Part shown: positions 27,313 to 35,817 of the stretch, in pieces
Layout: every line of letters begins with the position of its first letter
Position numbering within the stretch: position 1 is the first letter of the stretch
Assembly (NCBI GenBank): GCA_023229245.1
Contig: JALNZU010000026.1
Coordinates: 1 to 44,659, forward strand
Direction of reading: 5' to 3'
DNA: 44,659 nucleotides
Source of the DNA: Bacteroidales bacterium
GTDB lineage: Bacteria > Bacteroidota > Bacteroidia > Bacteroidales > F082
The notes under the pieces: model-generated
Told to the model about the DNA's origin: nothing
Database searches by the model: none
The model's input: only the letters and a program-made list of their open reading frames with translations
Translations under genes and position numbers: made by a program

Positions 27313-28095
27313 ATGGATCAGAAACTAAAACAATTGTTGGACGAAGCGTATCATACCTACAATAATCCTGAATTTATTGCAGACGACCCTATTCAAATCC
27401 CACATCAATTTCAACAAAAGGAGGATATCGAGATTTCCGGCTTCTTAGCAGCTGTTTTAGCATGGGGACAACGTAAGACCATCATTAAAAAGGCTGAAGA
27501 ACTGATCCGTCTGATGGATGGAAAACCGTATTATTTCATCACGACAGCAAACGAAAAGGACTATAGTTTGTTCTATGATTTCAGACATCGAACATTTAAT
27601 GGAGACGACTGTGTAAGCATTTTATTGGCTATAGCTCATCTGTATAACAATTTGGGTGGTTTAGAGCAGGTTTTCACTCAGGGGTTTCGTACAGGAGGTG
27701 CCTATACCGCTATCAATAGTCTGTTTGATGAGATATTTAAGCTTCCACATCTGAAGCGTACTCAAAAACATATCGCACGTCCTTCACAAGGATCGGCAGC
27801 AAAACGCATCAATATGTTTCTACGGTGGATGGTACGTAAGGATGATAAAGGAGTGGACTTTGGCTTGTGGAATGGCATCAGTACGGCAGAACTCGTTTGT
27901 CCGCTTGATCTCCATTCAGGCAGAATGGCCAGACAACTTGGATTATTGACCCGAAAACAAAACGATTGGAAAGCAGCTATTGAACTTACTCATAAGCTAA
28001 AAGTCTTTGATCCTATTGACCCGGTGAAGTACGATTTTGCACTTTTTGGAGCCAGCATGTACCAACACAAACCTATATCAGAAAAGAAGCTGTAA
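27313..28095 (+). CDS. TIGR02757 family protein (DUF2400)
   Basis: 260 residues from the ATG at 27313; an in-frame TTG at 27298 overlaps the terminator and is rejected. Typical segments are FLAAVLAWGQRKTI, the FLRWMVRKDDKGVDFGLW region and PLDLHSGRMARQLGLL with KVFDPIDPVKYDFALFG. The arrangement recalls helix-hairpin-helix DNA glycosylases, but the biochemical role of the family is not established to my knowledge. It is placed between a terminator and an exported hydrolase gene, 21 bases away. Confidence 0.88.
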   Translation: MDQKLKQLLDEAYHTYNNPEFIADDPIQIPHQFQQKEDIEISGFLAAVLAWGQRKTIIKKAEELIRLMDGKPYYFITTANEKDYSLFYDFRHRTFNGDDCVSILLAIAHLYNNLGGLEQVFTQGFRTGGAYTAINSLFDEIFKLPHLKRTQKHIARPSQGSAAKRINMFLRWMVRKDDKGVDFGLWNGISTAELVCPLDLHSGRMARQLGLLTRKQNDWKAAIELTHKLKVFDPIDPVKYDFALFGASMYQHKPISEKKL

Positions 28096-28116
28096 GTTTA
28101 CTAAAATCAACACAGT

Positions 28117-28911
28117 ATGAAAAAGCTATTGTTGTCGTTTATAGTCGCTGTTATCTTCAGTGTACCAAGCTACTCCCAATCTTTGGATTATGCCTATTCC
28201 ACTTTTATACAGTCCGATTTTGAGCTCCCGTTTCGCATCCTATGGCCTATGGATTTTGACAGCACTGTACAATATCCTGTGCTGTTGTTTTTACATGGAG
28301 CAGGAGAGAGAGGCAGCGACAATGAAAAACAGTTAGTGCACGGAGGAGATTATTTCACAGTTCAGAACTTGACCAACACTGCTCCACTGATTGTCATTTT
28401 TCCTCAATGCCCTGAAGATCAGTATTGGGCAACAGTGCATATAGAGATTTCCAAAGACGGTAGCAGAGATTTTCAGTTCACTCCAGATCAAGGGCCGGGA
28501 GCAGCATTACAGTCTGTATTGCACCTGATCGACAGCCTGCTGCTTCAACCTTGGGTTAATCCTTCACGGTTCTATATTGGAGGTTTATCTATGGGCGGGA
28601 TGGGAACATTAGAACTGATCTATAACCGGCCACAAACCTTTGCCGCCGCATTCGCCATCGCAGCTGGTGGTAATGAGATCATACTCACTCAAAAAATATC
28701 CGATACCCCTTTGTGGCTCTTTCACGGAGAAGCAGATAATATCGTCCCGTCACAGTTTTCAGAAAAACTGTTTCTTCGTTTGCAAGAACAACACTCTCAT
28801 GTCTTGATGACATTATATCCAGATATAGGACATAATGCATGGGATCAGGTATTTAGCAATACACACCTTTTGTCATGGCTGCTCAGCCATGCACGAGACG
28901 GTTCAAAATGA
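28117..28911 (+). CDS. Exported alpha/beta hydrolase (esterase/PHB-depolymerase-like)
   Basis: 264 residues with a signal peptide (about 1-20, ending SYS-Q). The hydrolase fold is clear: oxyanion region LFLHGAGERG, nucleophile elbow G-G-L-S-M-G-G-M-G with the catalytic serine, acid in HGEADNIVP, and His in DIGHNAW near the end. This layout fits prolyl-oligopeptidase-like esterases and the Bacteroidota family often called phospholipase/carboxylesterase. Substrate unknown; it acts in the periplasm or outside the cell. The next exported protein starts 22 bases later. Confidence 0.88.
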   Translation: MKKLLLSFIVAVIFSVPSYSQSLDYAYSTFIQSDFELPFRILWPMDFDSTVQYPVLLFLHGAGERGSDNEKQLVHGGDYFTVQNLTNTAPLIVIFPQCPEDQYWATVHIEISKDGSRDFQFTPDQGPGAALQSVLHLIDSLLLQPWVNPSRFYIGGLSMGGMGTLELIYNRPQTFAAAFAIAAGGNEIILTQKISDTPLWLFHGEADNIVPSQFSEKLFLRLQEQHSHVLMTLYPDIGHNAWDQVFSNTHLLSWLLSHARDGSK

Positions 28912-28933
28912 AATCAATCAGATGAATCATAGT

Positions 28934-29836
28934 ATGAAAAGCTTCTATCGTATTCTGTTACCCTGTTTATTAGCTGTAAGTCTCTCTTTTCAGGTTAGGG
29001 CTCAACCCATTATATTTGAAGATTTTAAAGTCGTACAGCTTGCGAAAGGCTTCCAACATATGGCTAATCCGGTTTTTTCATCTGATGCCAGTATATTATA
29101 TTTTGAAGCAGGCACTCCAAGCCTAAGTCAGATCATGGGCATAGGTTTAGAAGAACCAGATTTTGTATTTCAATTATCTTCGGATAAAGAAAAACTGCAA
29201 ATGCCTGCTCCTCATCCTGATAACGAAAGGATGATAGCTGTTTCCCAATTTTCAGGCAAACATAAGGTGCATATAATATCTTCAAACACATCCGGATTAG
29301 ATAAAATACTGACACGAAAAGTTGAGCTGCTTTGGCCTGCTTTCAATTCGTCGGGGAACCTTTTAAGTTTTGCCGGGAAACAAGAAAATAATACGCATTA
29401 TCAACTGATGACGTATGATTTTGTGTACGACAATTTAAATCTGCTCACTTCTTCAAACCAGGATATTGCTTATCCAAGATGGTCGCCTTCAGGAAGTTAT
29501 ATCAGTTATCATCATTTGAATGAATATGGCAGATCAGCTGGGAATATCCAAATCGTTTATTGGGATGGCCTCCCATGGAAAACCATACACAATGACAGTT
29601 TATCGCTGTCGGACGCTTGCTGGGGAAAAAGCAAACAAAAGATCATTTGCACTGCCTATGGCTCAACAGGCTATTGGCTGCTGATGATAAATATACAGGA
29701 CGGCTCGATACGACCATTGGTATTCAGCAAAAACGAGATCAAAACGCCAGACTGGTCGCCGGATAGCGAAAAGATAGCATTTATACTACAAGATGACCAT
29801 AGCAGAACCAAACTGTATGTATTGTTTCTCAACTAA
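28934..29836 (+). CDS. Exported TolB-like beta-propeller protein (PD40 repeats)
   Basis: 300 residues from the ATG at 28934, which opens a standard signal peptide (MKSFYRILLP, cleavage near VRA-Q). ATG at 28922 is a possible alternative; earlier in-frame starts fall inside the hydrolase gene. Repeats of the type YPRWSPSGSYISYH and TPDWSPDSEKIAFIL are WD40-like PD40 units, and about five can be followed, as in TolB propellers. No enzymatic residues are seen. It may bind a partner or ligand in the periplasm. Followed by 310 bases without an intact gene. Confidence 0.82.
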   Translation: MKSFYRILLPCLLAVSLSFQVRAQPIIFEDFKVVQLAKGFQHMANPVFSSDASILYFEAGTPSLSQIMGIGLEEPDFVFQLSSDKEKLQMPAPHPDNERMIAVSQFSGKHKVHIISSNTSGLDKILTRKVELLWPAFNSSGNLLSFAGKQENNTHYQLMTYDFVYDNLNLLTSSNQDIAYPRWSPSGSYISYHHLNEYGRSAGNIQIVYWDGLPWKTIHNDSLSLSDACWGKSKQKIICTAYGSTGYWLLMINIQDGSIRPLVFSKNEIKTPDWSPDSEKIAFILQDDHSRTKLYVLFLN

Positions 29837-29965
29837 GTTAATAAATCTGCTAAGAATATTGTAGGTTGAAACCAATCTGTTGATCCTAACATATCGTAAT
29901 GAGTGTGATGTGTCAGCAGGAGTAAATAATAATCTTTATTTTTAGAAACTATTAAGAGTTCAGCT

Positions 29966-29997
29966 TTTGTGGTACTACAGGCTTTCGTGTATCTTTG
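29966..29997 (+). promoter_or_regulatory. Bacteroidota sigma-A promoter upstream of smpB
   Basis: TTTG at 29966-29969, 20-base spacer, TATCTTTG at 29990-29997: both consensus boxes at canonical spacing, the best promoter in the window. The start point should fall near 30004, giving a leader of about 140 bases before smpB. That leader contains the acetyltransferase relic at 30013-30072. Confidence 0.65.
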
Positions 29998-30012
29998 CCG
30001 CACACAAAATAG

Positions 30013-30072
30013 AATGCCCGTGCATGTGTTAACCTTTATGAAGCGATAGGATTTGAATATAAACCTGAATAA
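30013..30072 (+). pseudogene. GNAT acetyltransferase 3' relic
   Basis: Between two in-frame stops this frame reads N-A-R-A-C-V-N-L-Y-E-A-I-G-F-E-Y-K-P-E then TAA. The pattern N-x-R-A-x(3)-L-Y-E-x-x-G-F is the classic C-terminal coenzyme-A motif of GNAT acetyltransferases, followed by a stop where such proteins end. I see no matching upstream part in any frame, so this is probably a remnant of a lost gene rather than an expressed peptide. Confidence 0.5.
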
Positions 30073-30146
30073 TAAACTGAAACGAATTCTTCTGTTTCGA
30101 ATACTATAATTGACGTATGTACTGTAAGTAACTTAGTCATTATCTG

Positions 30147-30596
30147 ATGAAAGAATCTATCCGCATAAAAAATCGTCGTCTGAGTTTTGAGTATTTCATA
30201 CTTGAAACATACACCGCTGGTATTGTACTGACAGGTACAGAGATAAAAAGTATTCGTGCAGGAAAAGTCAGTTTATCAGATTCATTTTGTTCTTTTAGTG
30301 GTGATGAGTTGTTTGTCAGAGAGATGCATATATCTGAATACAGTTTTGGAACGCACTACAATCATGAACCCAAGCGCGACCGTAAGTTACTGTTAAACAG
30401 GCGTGAATTGAAAAAATTATCGGGTAAGGTAAAAGAAAGGGGATTCACTATAGTTCCGGTTGAACTGTATGTAGATGAAAACGGACGGGCAAAACTAACC
30501 ATAGCTCTGGCACGCGGAAAACATCATTACGACAAGCGTGAAGACCTCAAAAAAAGAGATTCGAAACGTGAAATTGACCGACTGACAAAATACTAA
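30147..30596 (+). CDS. smpB: SsrA-binding protein SmpB
   Basis: 149 residues, normal length. Binds tmRNA and delivers it to stalled ribosomes. Visible family runs are N-terminal N-R-R-L-S-F-E-Y-F, the LTGTEIKSIRAGKVSL loop, and E-P-K-R-D-R-K-L-L-L-N. The lysine-rich tail K-H-H-Y-D-K-R-E-D-L-K-K-R follows; it enters the mRNA channel. The gene for tmRNA itself is not in the adjacent intergenic sequence. A good promoter lies about 150-180 bases upstream. The thioredoxin-like gene follows after 6 bases. Confidence 0.96.
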   Translation: MKESIRIKNRRLSFEYFILETYTAGIVLTGTEIKSIRAGKVSLSDSFCSFSGDELFVREMHISEYSFGTHYNHEPKRDRKLLLNRRELKKLSGKVKERGFTIVPVELYVDENGRAKLTIALARGKHHYDKREDLKKRDSKREIDRLTKY

Positions 30597-30602
30597 TTTA
30601 CT

Positions 30603-31121
30603 ATGAGAACTTTACTATCAACCATACTCGTATTTCTCTCATTCCATATCCTGGCTCAGGAAAAAATCCAATGGTTAAGTTTTGAAGAAGCCCTTGAGAA
30701 AGTACAGCAGCATCCTCAAAAAATAATTATTGACATGTACACCGATTGGTGCGGCTGGTGTGTGAAAATGGACAACACTACCTTCAGCGATCCCGTTATA
30801 ATCAAGTATATCAATGAAAATTTTTATGCAGTAAAATTTGATGCCGAGCGAACCGACACAGTCTTTTTCAATGGAAAGCAATATATTAACTCCAATCCGG
30901 ATAAGAAGAGAAGCTCACATCAACTCGCACAATTGCTGATGAACGGTAGGATGTCGTATCCCTCTTATGTGTTTATGAATGAAGAACTAAAAGTAATCAC
31001 TGTAGTCCCAGGCTATTTCCCTGCCGACAAATTCGAGCCTGTATTGCATTATTTTGGAGAAGAAGCATATCAAACAACCGATTGGCAAACCTTTAATGCG
31101 AGATTTAAGACTATCTATTAA
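30603..31121 (+). CDS. Exported thioredoxin-fold protein
   Basis: 172 residues with a signal peptide (about 1-18, ending ILA-Q). Redox motif C-G-W-C (Cys50, Cys53) sits in DMYTDWCGWC, a DUF255/thioredoxin_7-like sequence also seen in DsbD C-terminal domains. The cis-proline region appears as M-S-Y-P-S-Y-V-F. It likely reduces or oxidises periplasmic disulfides. It follows smpB closely, probably only by co-transcription. It converges with the cyclophilin gene across 135 bases without an obvious terminator. Confidence 0.85.
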   Translation: MRTLLSTILVFLSFHILAQEKIQWLSFEEALEKVQQHPQKIIIDMYTDWCGWCVKMDNTTFSDPVIIKYINENFYAVKFDAERTDTVFFNGKQYINSNPDKKRSSHQLAQLLMNGRMSYPSYVFMNEELKVITVVPGYFPADKFEPVLHYFGEEAYQTTDWQTFNARFKTIY

Positions 31122-31256
31122 ACAACTAGTAGCAGGCCTATAAGCTTTTGACTATCAGCATGACACATCACTTCCCTTATTAGATTCAGGGCTATTTGTA
31201 TGTTAGCTTGAATGATTACTGTGTTCGTATGGATCGCAGATCACTATGTGGATCTG

Positions 31257-31694
31257 TCAATCTTCGGCTATAGTTATACTGATGATCTTGTCTCCTGCCT
31301 TGATTTGATCAATCACATCCACATTTTCGATCACCTTACCAAATACGGTATGATTTCTATCTAAGTGTGCGGTATTTTCTCTGTTATGGCAGATAAAAAA
31401 TTGGGAGCCACCTGTATTTCGGCCAGCATGCGCCATTGAGATCACACCTCTATCGTGGTACTGCTTTTCGCCATCCAACTCGCATGGGATGGTATAGCCC
31501 GGACCTCCGGTACCATTTCCCTTCGGGCAGCCACCCTGGATCACAAAATCGGGTATCACCCTGTGAAAGCTAAGCCCATCATAAAAACCTGAATTACTCA
31601 GCTTCACAAAATTGGCTACTGTTAAAGGAGCATCATCTTCATATAATTCCAAAACCATAGTACCTTTGGAGGTGATCATACTTGCTTTTTTCAT
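31257..31694 (-). CDS. Cyclophilin-type peptidyl-prolyl isomerase
   Basis: 145 residues, no signal peptide, so cytoplasmic like PpiB. Active-site features are SFHRVIPDFVIQGG with catalytic Arg45, GTGGPGYTIPCE, and MAHAGRNTGGSQFFI. It speeds proline isomerisation during folding. Lies 221 bases after lepB on the same strand with no visible terminator between, so it could be the tail of that transcript or separate. Confidence 0.93.
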   Translation of the reverse strand: MKKASMITSKGTMVLELYEDDAPLTVANFVKLSNSGFYDGLSFHRVIPDFVIQGGCPKGNGTGGPGYTIPCELDGEKQYHDRGVISMAHAGRNTGGSQFFICHNRENTAHLDRNHTVFGKVIENVDVIDQIKAGDKIISITIAED

Positions 31695-31915
31695 ACAGTT
31701 TATTTTATATCCGTTTAAAATGTTATAACTTTATTTTTATCTGATTTATATACAAACCCTTCATTTTCACTGTTTTATTCTGTGCAGGCACTTGGCATGA
31801 GCTTATTTTTTTTTTACAATCGCAAGATGAGCCGAATCAACTTTGCAAGCATAGGCTTCTACAAAAAGTAATTCTCATCTGACCCGACTCTTATGAATTT
31901 ACCTGTTTACTTAGC

Positions 31916-33430
31916 TTAACGAACTACACGCATTGATTTGTTCCATCTGATCTTGCCATCAAACAGTGATTTTTCTTTATCAAGCGACAGCCATACGAAC
32001 ACAGCTTTTCCAACTATATGGTCTTGTGGCACAAAGCCCCATATCCTTGAATCGGCCGAATTATGCCTGTTATCGCCCATCATCCAGTAATAATCCATCG
32101 CAAAGGTGTATGAGGTTTCTTTCCTGCCATTGATCAAAATATTGCCTTGTTCATCCATGCTGATCGTATTTCCTTCGTACGCATGAATAATTCTTCGGTA
32201 TAAGGGTAAGGTTTCTTGCGTAAGATCAACAGTAACGCCTTTTGCTGGAATAACTAAAGGACCATAATTATCGATATTCCAGGGATATACCTCACTGTTT
32301 GGGAATACTTCATCATGACGTTCGCCTGCATTTTCTAACATACGAGTAACCGATTTCACATTCCCTAAAGTCTTTAATTCGTTGGCTATTGCCTCGCTGA
32401 TCCAGAACACATATTCACCCGAACTATTTCCCATCCGTCCTTCGGTGATATTGAGTTTGTTTAATAAACGCTGATTGATCCCGGTACCATCAGTAACTAC
32501 ATGATATCTGAACTGTATGATACCTGGCGACTGATTGAGATCACCATTTACGTACAGATCACCTTGTCGGATTTCTATGGTATCACCGGGTAGTCCAACA
32601 CAGCGTTTGATATAATTCTCGCGCTTGTCAACTGGTCGGGAAACAATTTTCCCGAAGTTGCGTTCATCCGACCAAACTCTTTCTCTACCATACTGTCTGA
32701 CTAACTGATAGTAGCTTACATTACTCTGAAACCGCAAACTCACCGTATCTCCATCGGGATAATTAAATACAACGGCATCGTTACGCTTGATAGGGCCTAA
32801 ACCGGCAAAACGATAATACGGCCATTTCACCCATTCTACATATGAACTGGCGGTCTGGCTCCATGGTAAGGTATGATGAACAAAAGGAAAAGCTATGGGA
32901 GTATTGGGTAAGCGAGGACCATACGCAATTTTGCTTACAAACAAGAAATCGCCAACCAACAAAGATTTTTCCATGCTGGAGGTAGGGATAGTATAAGCTT
33001 CAAACAAAAAAGTACGGATAATAGTAGCAGCTACTACCGCAAAAATGATGGCGTCTACCCATTCACGCAAAGGCCCTTTAGCTACCTTAACTTTAAATTG
33101 AGGGTCCTGATAATCAATATTCTGTATGGAAAGATATGGAAAATAAACTACAGGAAACAATACTGCTAATAACTGCTGCCAAAGCTTTTCATGTCCAAAA
33201 CAACGAATCAGCTCAATGATCATCAGCATGTAAACAAAAATATTGATGAACGGAATAATGATGAAAACATACCACCAGAGCGGCTTTTTGATGATCTTTA
33301 AAAACATATACAAATTCCAGAATGGAATAAGAGTATGAAATCCTTGTACACCTGCTTTTATAAATAATTTCCAGGCAAAAACCGTTGGAATTGTTAACAG
33401 CAAGGGGATGATGATAATCAGTTGCAGCAT
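31916..33430 (-). CDS. lepB: Signal peptidase I, long Bacteroidota form
   Basis: 504 residues, well above the 325 of E. coli LepB. Residues 1-100 hold three or more membrane segments with small membrane-protein character (DUF5684-like). The S26 domain starts at about 122: a membrane span (126-141), the catalytic serine Ser152 in IPTSSMEKS, and the general-base lysine Lys275 in YIKRCVGLPGDTI. The final box is MGDNRHNSADSRIWGFV. A large insert lies between the lysine region and that box (about 290-445). It removes signal peptides at the periplasmic face. It is downstream of dapB, 160 bases apart. Confidence 0.95.
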   Translation of the reverse strand: MLQLIIIIPLLLTIPTVFAWKLFIKAGVQGFHTLIPFWNLYMFLKIIKKPLWWYVFIIIPFINIFVYMLMIIELIRCFGHEKLWQQLLAVLFPVVYFPYLSIQNIDYQDPQFKVKVAKGPLREWVDAIIFAVVAATIIRTFLFEAYTIPTSSMEKSLLVGDFLFVSKIAYGPRLPNTPIAFPFVHHTLPWSQTASSYVEWVKWPYYRFAGLGPIKRNDAVVFNYPDGDTVSLRFQSNVSYYQLVRQYGRERVWSDERNFGKIVSRPVDKRENYIKRCVGLPGDTIEIRQGDLYVNGDLNQSPGIIQFRYHVVTDGTGINQRLLNKLNITEGRMGNSSGEYVFWISEAIANELKTLGNVKSVTRMLENAGERHDEVFPNSEVYPWNIDNYGPLVIPAKGVTVDLTQETLPLYRRIIHAYEGNTISMDEQGNILINGRKETSYTFAMDYYWMMGDNRHNSADSRIWGFVPQDHIVGKAVFVWLSLDKEKSLFDGKIRWNKSMRVVR

Positions 33431-33590
33431 TTTATTTTTTTTGCGAAATTAAACAACTAAATCCAAGTCTTATAGTTGGTATTGTTAATAATTCATAATC
33501 AATCTACTAACACTCGTTGACCGAAAAAATATGAACGAAAATCTATGGGGTTAAAGTCAATTATCATAGTATAATCTTGCGTAATATCCT

Positions 33591-34319
33591 TCAAAATTTC
33601 AACAGATCTTTCATAGTAAATACTCCGGTCTTTCCATAAAGGAACTCAGCAGCTAACAAGGCTCCGGCAGCAAAGGCTTCCCGGCTCAGGGCTTCATGGC
33701 TAAGCCTTATGATCTCATGCTTCGATTCGGCTTTCACTTCATGATATCCTTTAATATTGCCTTCCCTCACCACCTTGATTGGAAGCACCTCTTCCTCCAA
33801 ATATTGTGATTCACTTATCTTCCACTCACGCTGACTATTGCTGTTTTCAATAATATCTGTTGCAAGGCGAATGGCAGTACCGCTTGGAGCATCAAGCTTA
33901 TGGATATGATGCCTTTCTTCCATGCTGAACCTATAATCAAACTGATTCAACATACGGGTTAGAGATAGGTTCAACGCAAACACCGCATTCATACCAACCG
34001 AAAAATTTGGCGCATAGAACAAGGCTGCTTTGGCTTTACTACAGATAGTCTGTACTTCTTCCAACCGGTCATACCATCCGGTCGTACCTACTACCACAGG
34101 CAAAGCAGCATTGAAACAATGGATCATATTATCTACAGCAGCTTCAGGTATGCTGAAATCTATAGCTATATCGCTGGTTGATAGCACTTCTGCATATTTT
34201 TCCCAGTCTTCGGCTTGATCAATGATACCATGTATCATATGGCCACGCACAGCTGCAAGTTCGGCCAGCATCTGCCCCATTTTACCATATCCTATCAGAG
34301 TGATTTTTAAAGGTTTCAA
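33591..34319 (-). CDS. dapB: 4-Hydroxy-tetrahydrodipicolinate reductase
   Basis: 242 residues. NAD(P)H-dependent reduction in the diaminopimelate/lysine pathway. The dinucleotide loop reads I-G-Y-G-K-M-G-Q near residues 9-16; the catalytic His137 and Lys141 lie in ERHHIHKLDAPSGTA, which aligns with the E. coli HH-R-HK-V-DAPSGTA site. V-V-G-T-T-G-W and APNFSVGMN are also conserved. Starts 1 base after the DUF5683 stop, so coupled to the parAB transcript. dapF is in the same window but in a different transcript. Confidence 0.96.
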   Translation of the reverse strand: MKPLKITLIGYGKMGQMLAELAAVRGHMIHGIIDQAEDWEKYAEVLSTSDIAIDFSIPEAAVDNMIHCFNAALPVVVGTTGWYDRLEEVQTICSKAKAALFYAPNFSVGMNAVFALNLSLTRMLNQFDYRFSMEERHHIHKLDAPSGTAIRLATDIIENSNSQREWKISESQYLEEEVLPIKVVREGNIKGYHEVKAESKHEIIRLSHEALSREAFAAGALLAAEFLYGKTGVFTMKDLLKF

Positions 34320-34320
34320 T

Positions 34321-34902
34321 TTAAAAAGTATATCTTAAAGTTATCAACTGGCGTGCATGCGAAAAGGGTTGGTCTCCAAGTTTAGGTTGAATCTTAGATT
34401 CAGCGGCTGGCATTAGCTCAACACTGAGATCTTCGCTGAGGTCATAATAAAACAAATGTGCATCAACCGTTGCATCGATAATATTCAACAAATACCATAC
34501 TCCCATAAGTATCCAACTTACTTCGGTGTTTCGGCGGAAATAATCGCGTATGATCATCAGGTCGCTGGCGGGATACCGTCCAACGTATTTATTATCAATT
34601 GGATATTCCTCGCCTGCTGAGACATAATTAAATGCTTCTTTTGCAATGCGGTATTCTTTCTGGTTGTCCAATGCAAAATAAGTGATTGTAGCAAACCCGG
34701 CATAGACAATGGGTATTTTCCAATATTTTTTGTTATATGCTTGTCCTAATCCGGGTAGTATTGCTGCATATATTGTTGCTTTATGCGGTGAATGGGTGTA
34801 TATCTCCGGCTGTTCATCGGGAGCTTGTGTAGCAGGTTGTGAGTAGGCAAGCTGTGATGAGGCCATGATCACAATTGCTCCGATGAGAATGGGTACGCGC
34901 AT
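34321..34902 (-). CDS. DUF5683 membrane protein
   Basis: 193 residues with a signal peptide or first membrane segment (about 1-22, ending AYS-Q). The conserved core is H-S-P-H-K-A-T-I-Y-A-A-I-L-P-G-L-G-Q-A-Y-N-K-K-Y-W, then a hydrophobic segment (about 68-85) and a second (about 133-150). The function is unknown. The gene recurs after parB in Bacteroidota. Start and parB stop overlap as TGATG, indicating coupled translation. Confidence 0.88.
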   Translation of the reverse strand: MRVPILIGAIVIMASSQLAYSQPATQAPDEQPEIYTHSPHKATIYAAILPGLGQAYNKKYWKIPIVYAGFATITYFALDNQKEYRIAKEAFNYVSAGEEYPIDNKYVGRYPASDLMIIRDYFRRNTEVSWILMGVWYLLNIIDATVDAHLFYYDLSEDLSVELMPAAESKIQPKLGDQPFSHARQLITLRYTF

Positions 34903-35816
34903 CAGCTTTTTGGATTGATCAAGGTACTAAATAGCCTTTCAAGCTCAATATCGTTGTTAAACCGAATGGTGATAGATCCTTTCCCTTGTGCATTCCGACG
35001 GATATCTAATTTAGTATCAAGTTGTTTTGACAATGAATCTAATTGCGATTTATAAAGAGCCGGTACTATATTCATTTTTTCGGTCTTCTTTTTTTCAGCT
35101 GGTAGCTGAATCTTACGTACCATAGCTTCTACCTGCCTTACGTTCAGTTCATGGTCAATCATTTGTTGCAGCAGCAACAGTTGTTGTTTATCATCCTGAA
35201 GGTTTATCAAAGCTCTGGCATGTCCCATTGATATATGACCATCCCGAAGTGCTACCTGTACTTCTGCCGGTAGCTTCAACAGTCGTAAGAAGTTAGTGAT
35301 AGTTGTTCTGTTTTTTCCTACTCTTTCGCTGAGCTGTTCCTGAGTAAGCTGGCATTCATCTATCAGCCGTTGATATGATATTGCTATTTCAAGAGCGTTA
35401 AGATTTTTGCGGTGAATATTTTCTATCAGAGCCATTTCAAGCATCTGCTCATCGTTGGCTACTCGAATGAATACCGGGACTTTTTCTAATCCGGCAATTT
35501 TCGATGCTCTCAGACGCCTTTCACCTGATATAAGCTGATATTTATCAAACCCTAATTTACGAACGGTAACCGGTTGAATAACACCTTGTGTTTGAATGGA
35601 TGTAGCCAGTTCGCGCAATCCCATATCATCAAAATCGGAACGGGGTTGAAACGGGTTAGCTTCAATTTTTTCTAATTCTATCTCGGCAATGGCTCCGGCC
35701 ACATAATTCCCTGAAATATCCTGTGACGTAATATCGGTATCCGGGCTTTGTAGGATTGCTTCCAATCCTCTTCCAAGGCCTCTTTTTCTAGATTTGGATG
35801 GATTTTGCTGACTCAA
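34902..35816 (-). CDS. parB: Chromosome-partitioning protein ParB
   Basis: 304 residues. Binds parS and CTP and loads onto origin-proximal DNA. The N-terminal RGLGRGLEA is the ParA-stimulating segment, the GERRLRAS CTP-binding box is at 98-105, a helix-turn-helix lies near LSERVGKNRTTITNFLRLL, and the C-terminal dimerisation domain begins at about 255. It starts 1 base after the parA stop. No clear parS match was seen in the window by eye. Confidence 0.96.
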   Translation of the reverse strand: MSQQNPSKSRKRGLGRGLEAILQSPDTDITSQDISGNYVAGAIAEIELEKIEANPFQPRSDFDDMGLRELATSIQTQGVIQPVTVRKLGFDKYQLISGERRLRASKIAGLEKVPVFIRVANDEQMLEMALIENIHRKNLNALEIAISYQRLIDECQLTQEQLSERVGKNRTTITNFLRLLKLPAEVQVALRDGHISMGHARALINLQDDKQQLLLLQQMIDHELNVRQVEAMVRKIQLPAEKKKTEKMNIVPALYKSQLDSLSKQLDTKLDIRRNAQGKGSITIRFNNDIELERLFSTLINPKS

Positions 35817-35817
35817 T

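Noticed and set aside
31237..31256. Perfect 6-bp hairpin CAGATC / GATCTG next to the cyclophilin stop
   Set aside because: No T run on either strand and short stem; not a convincing terminator.
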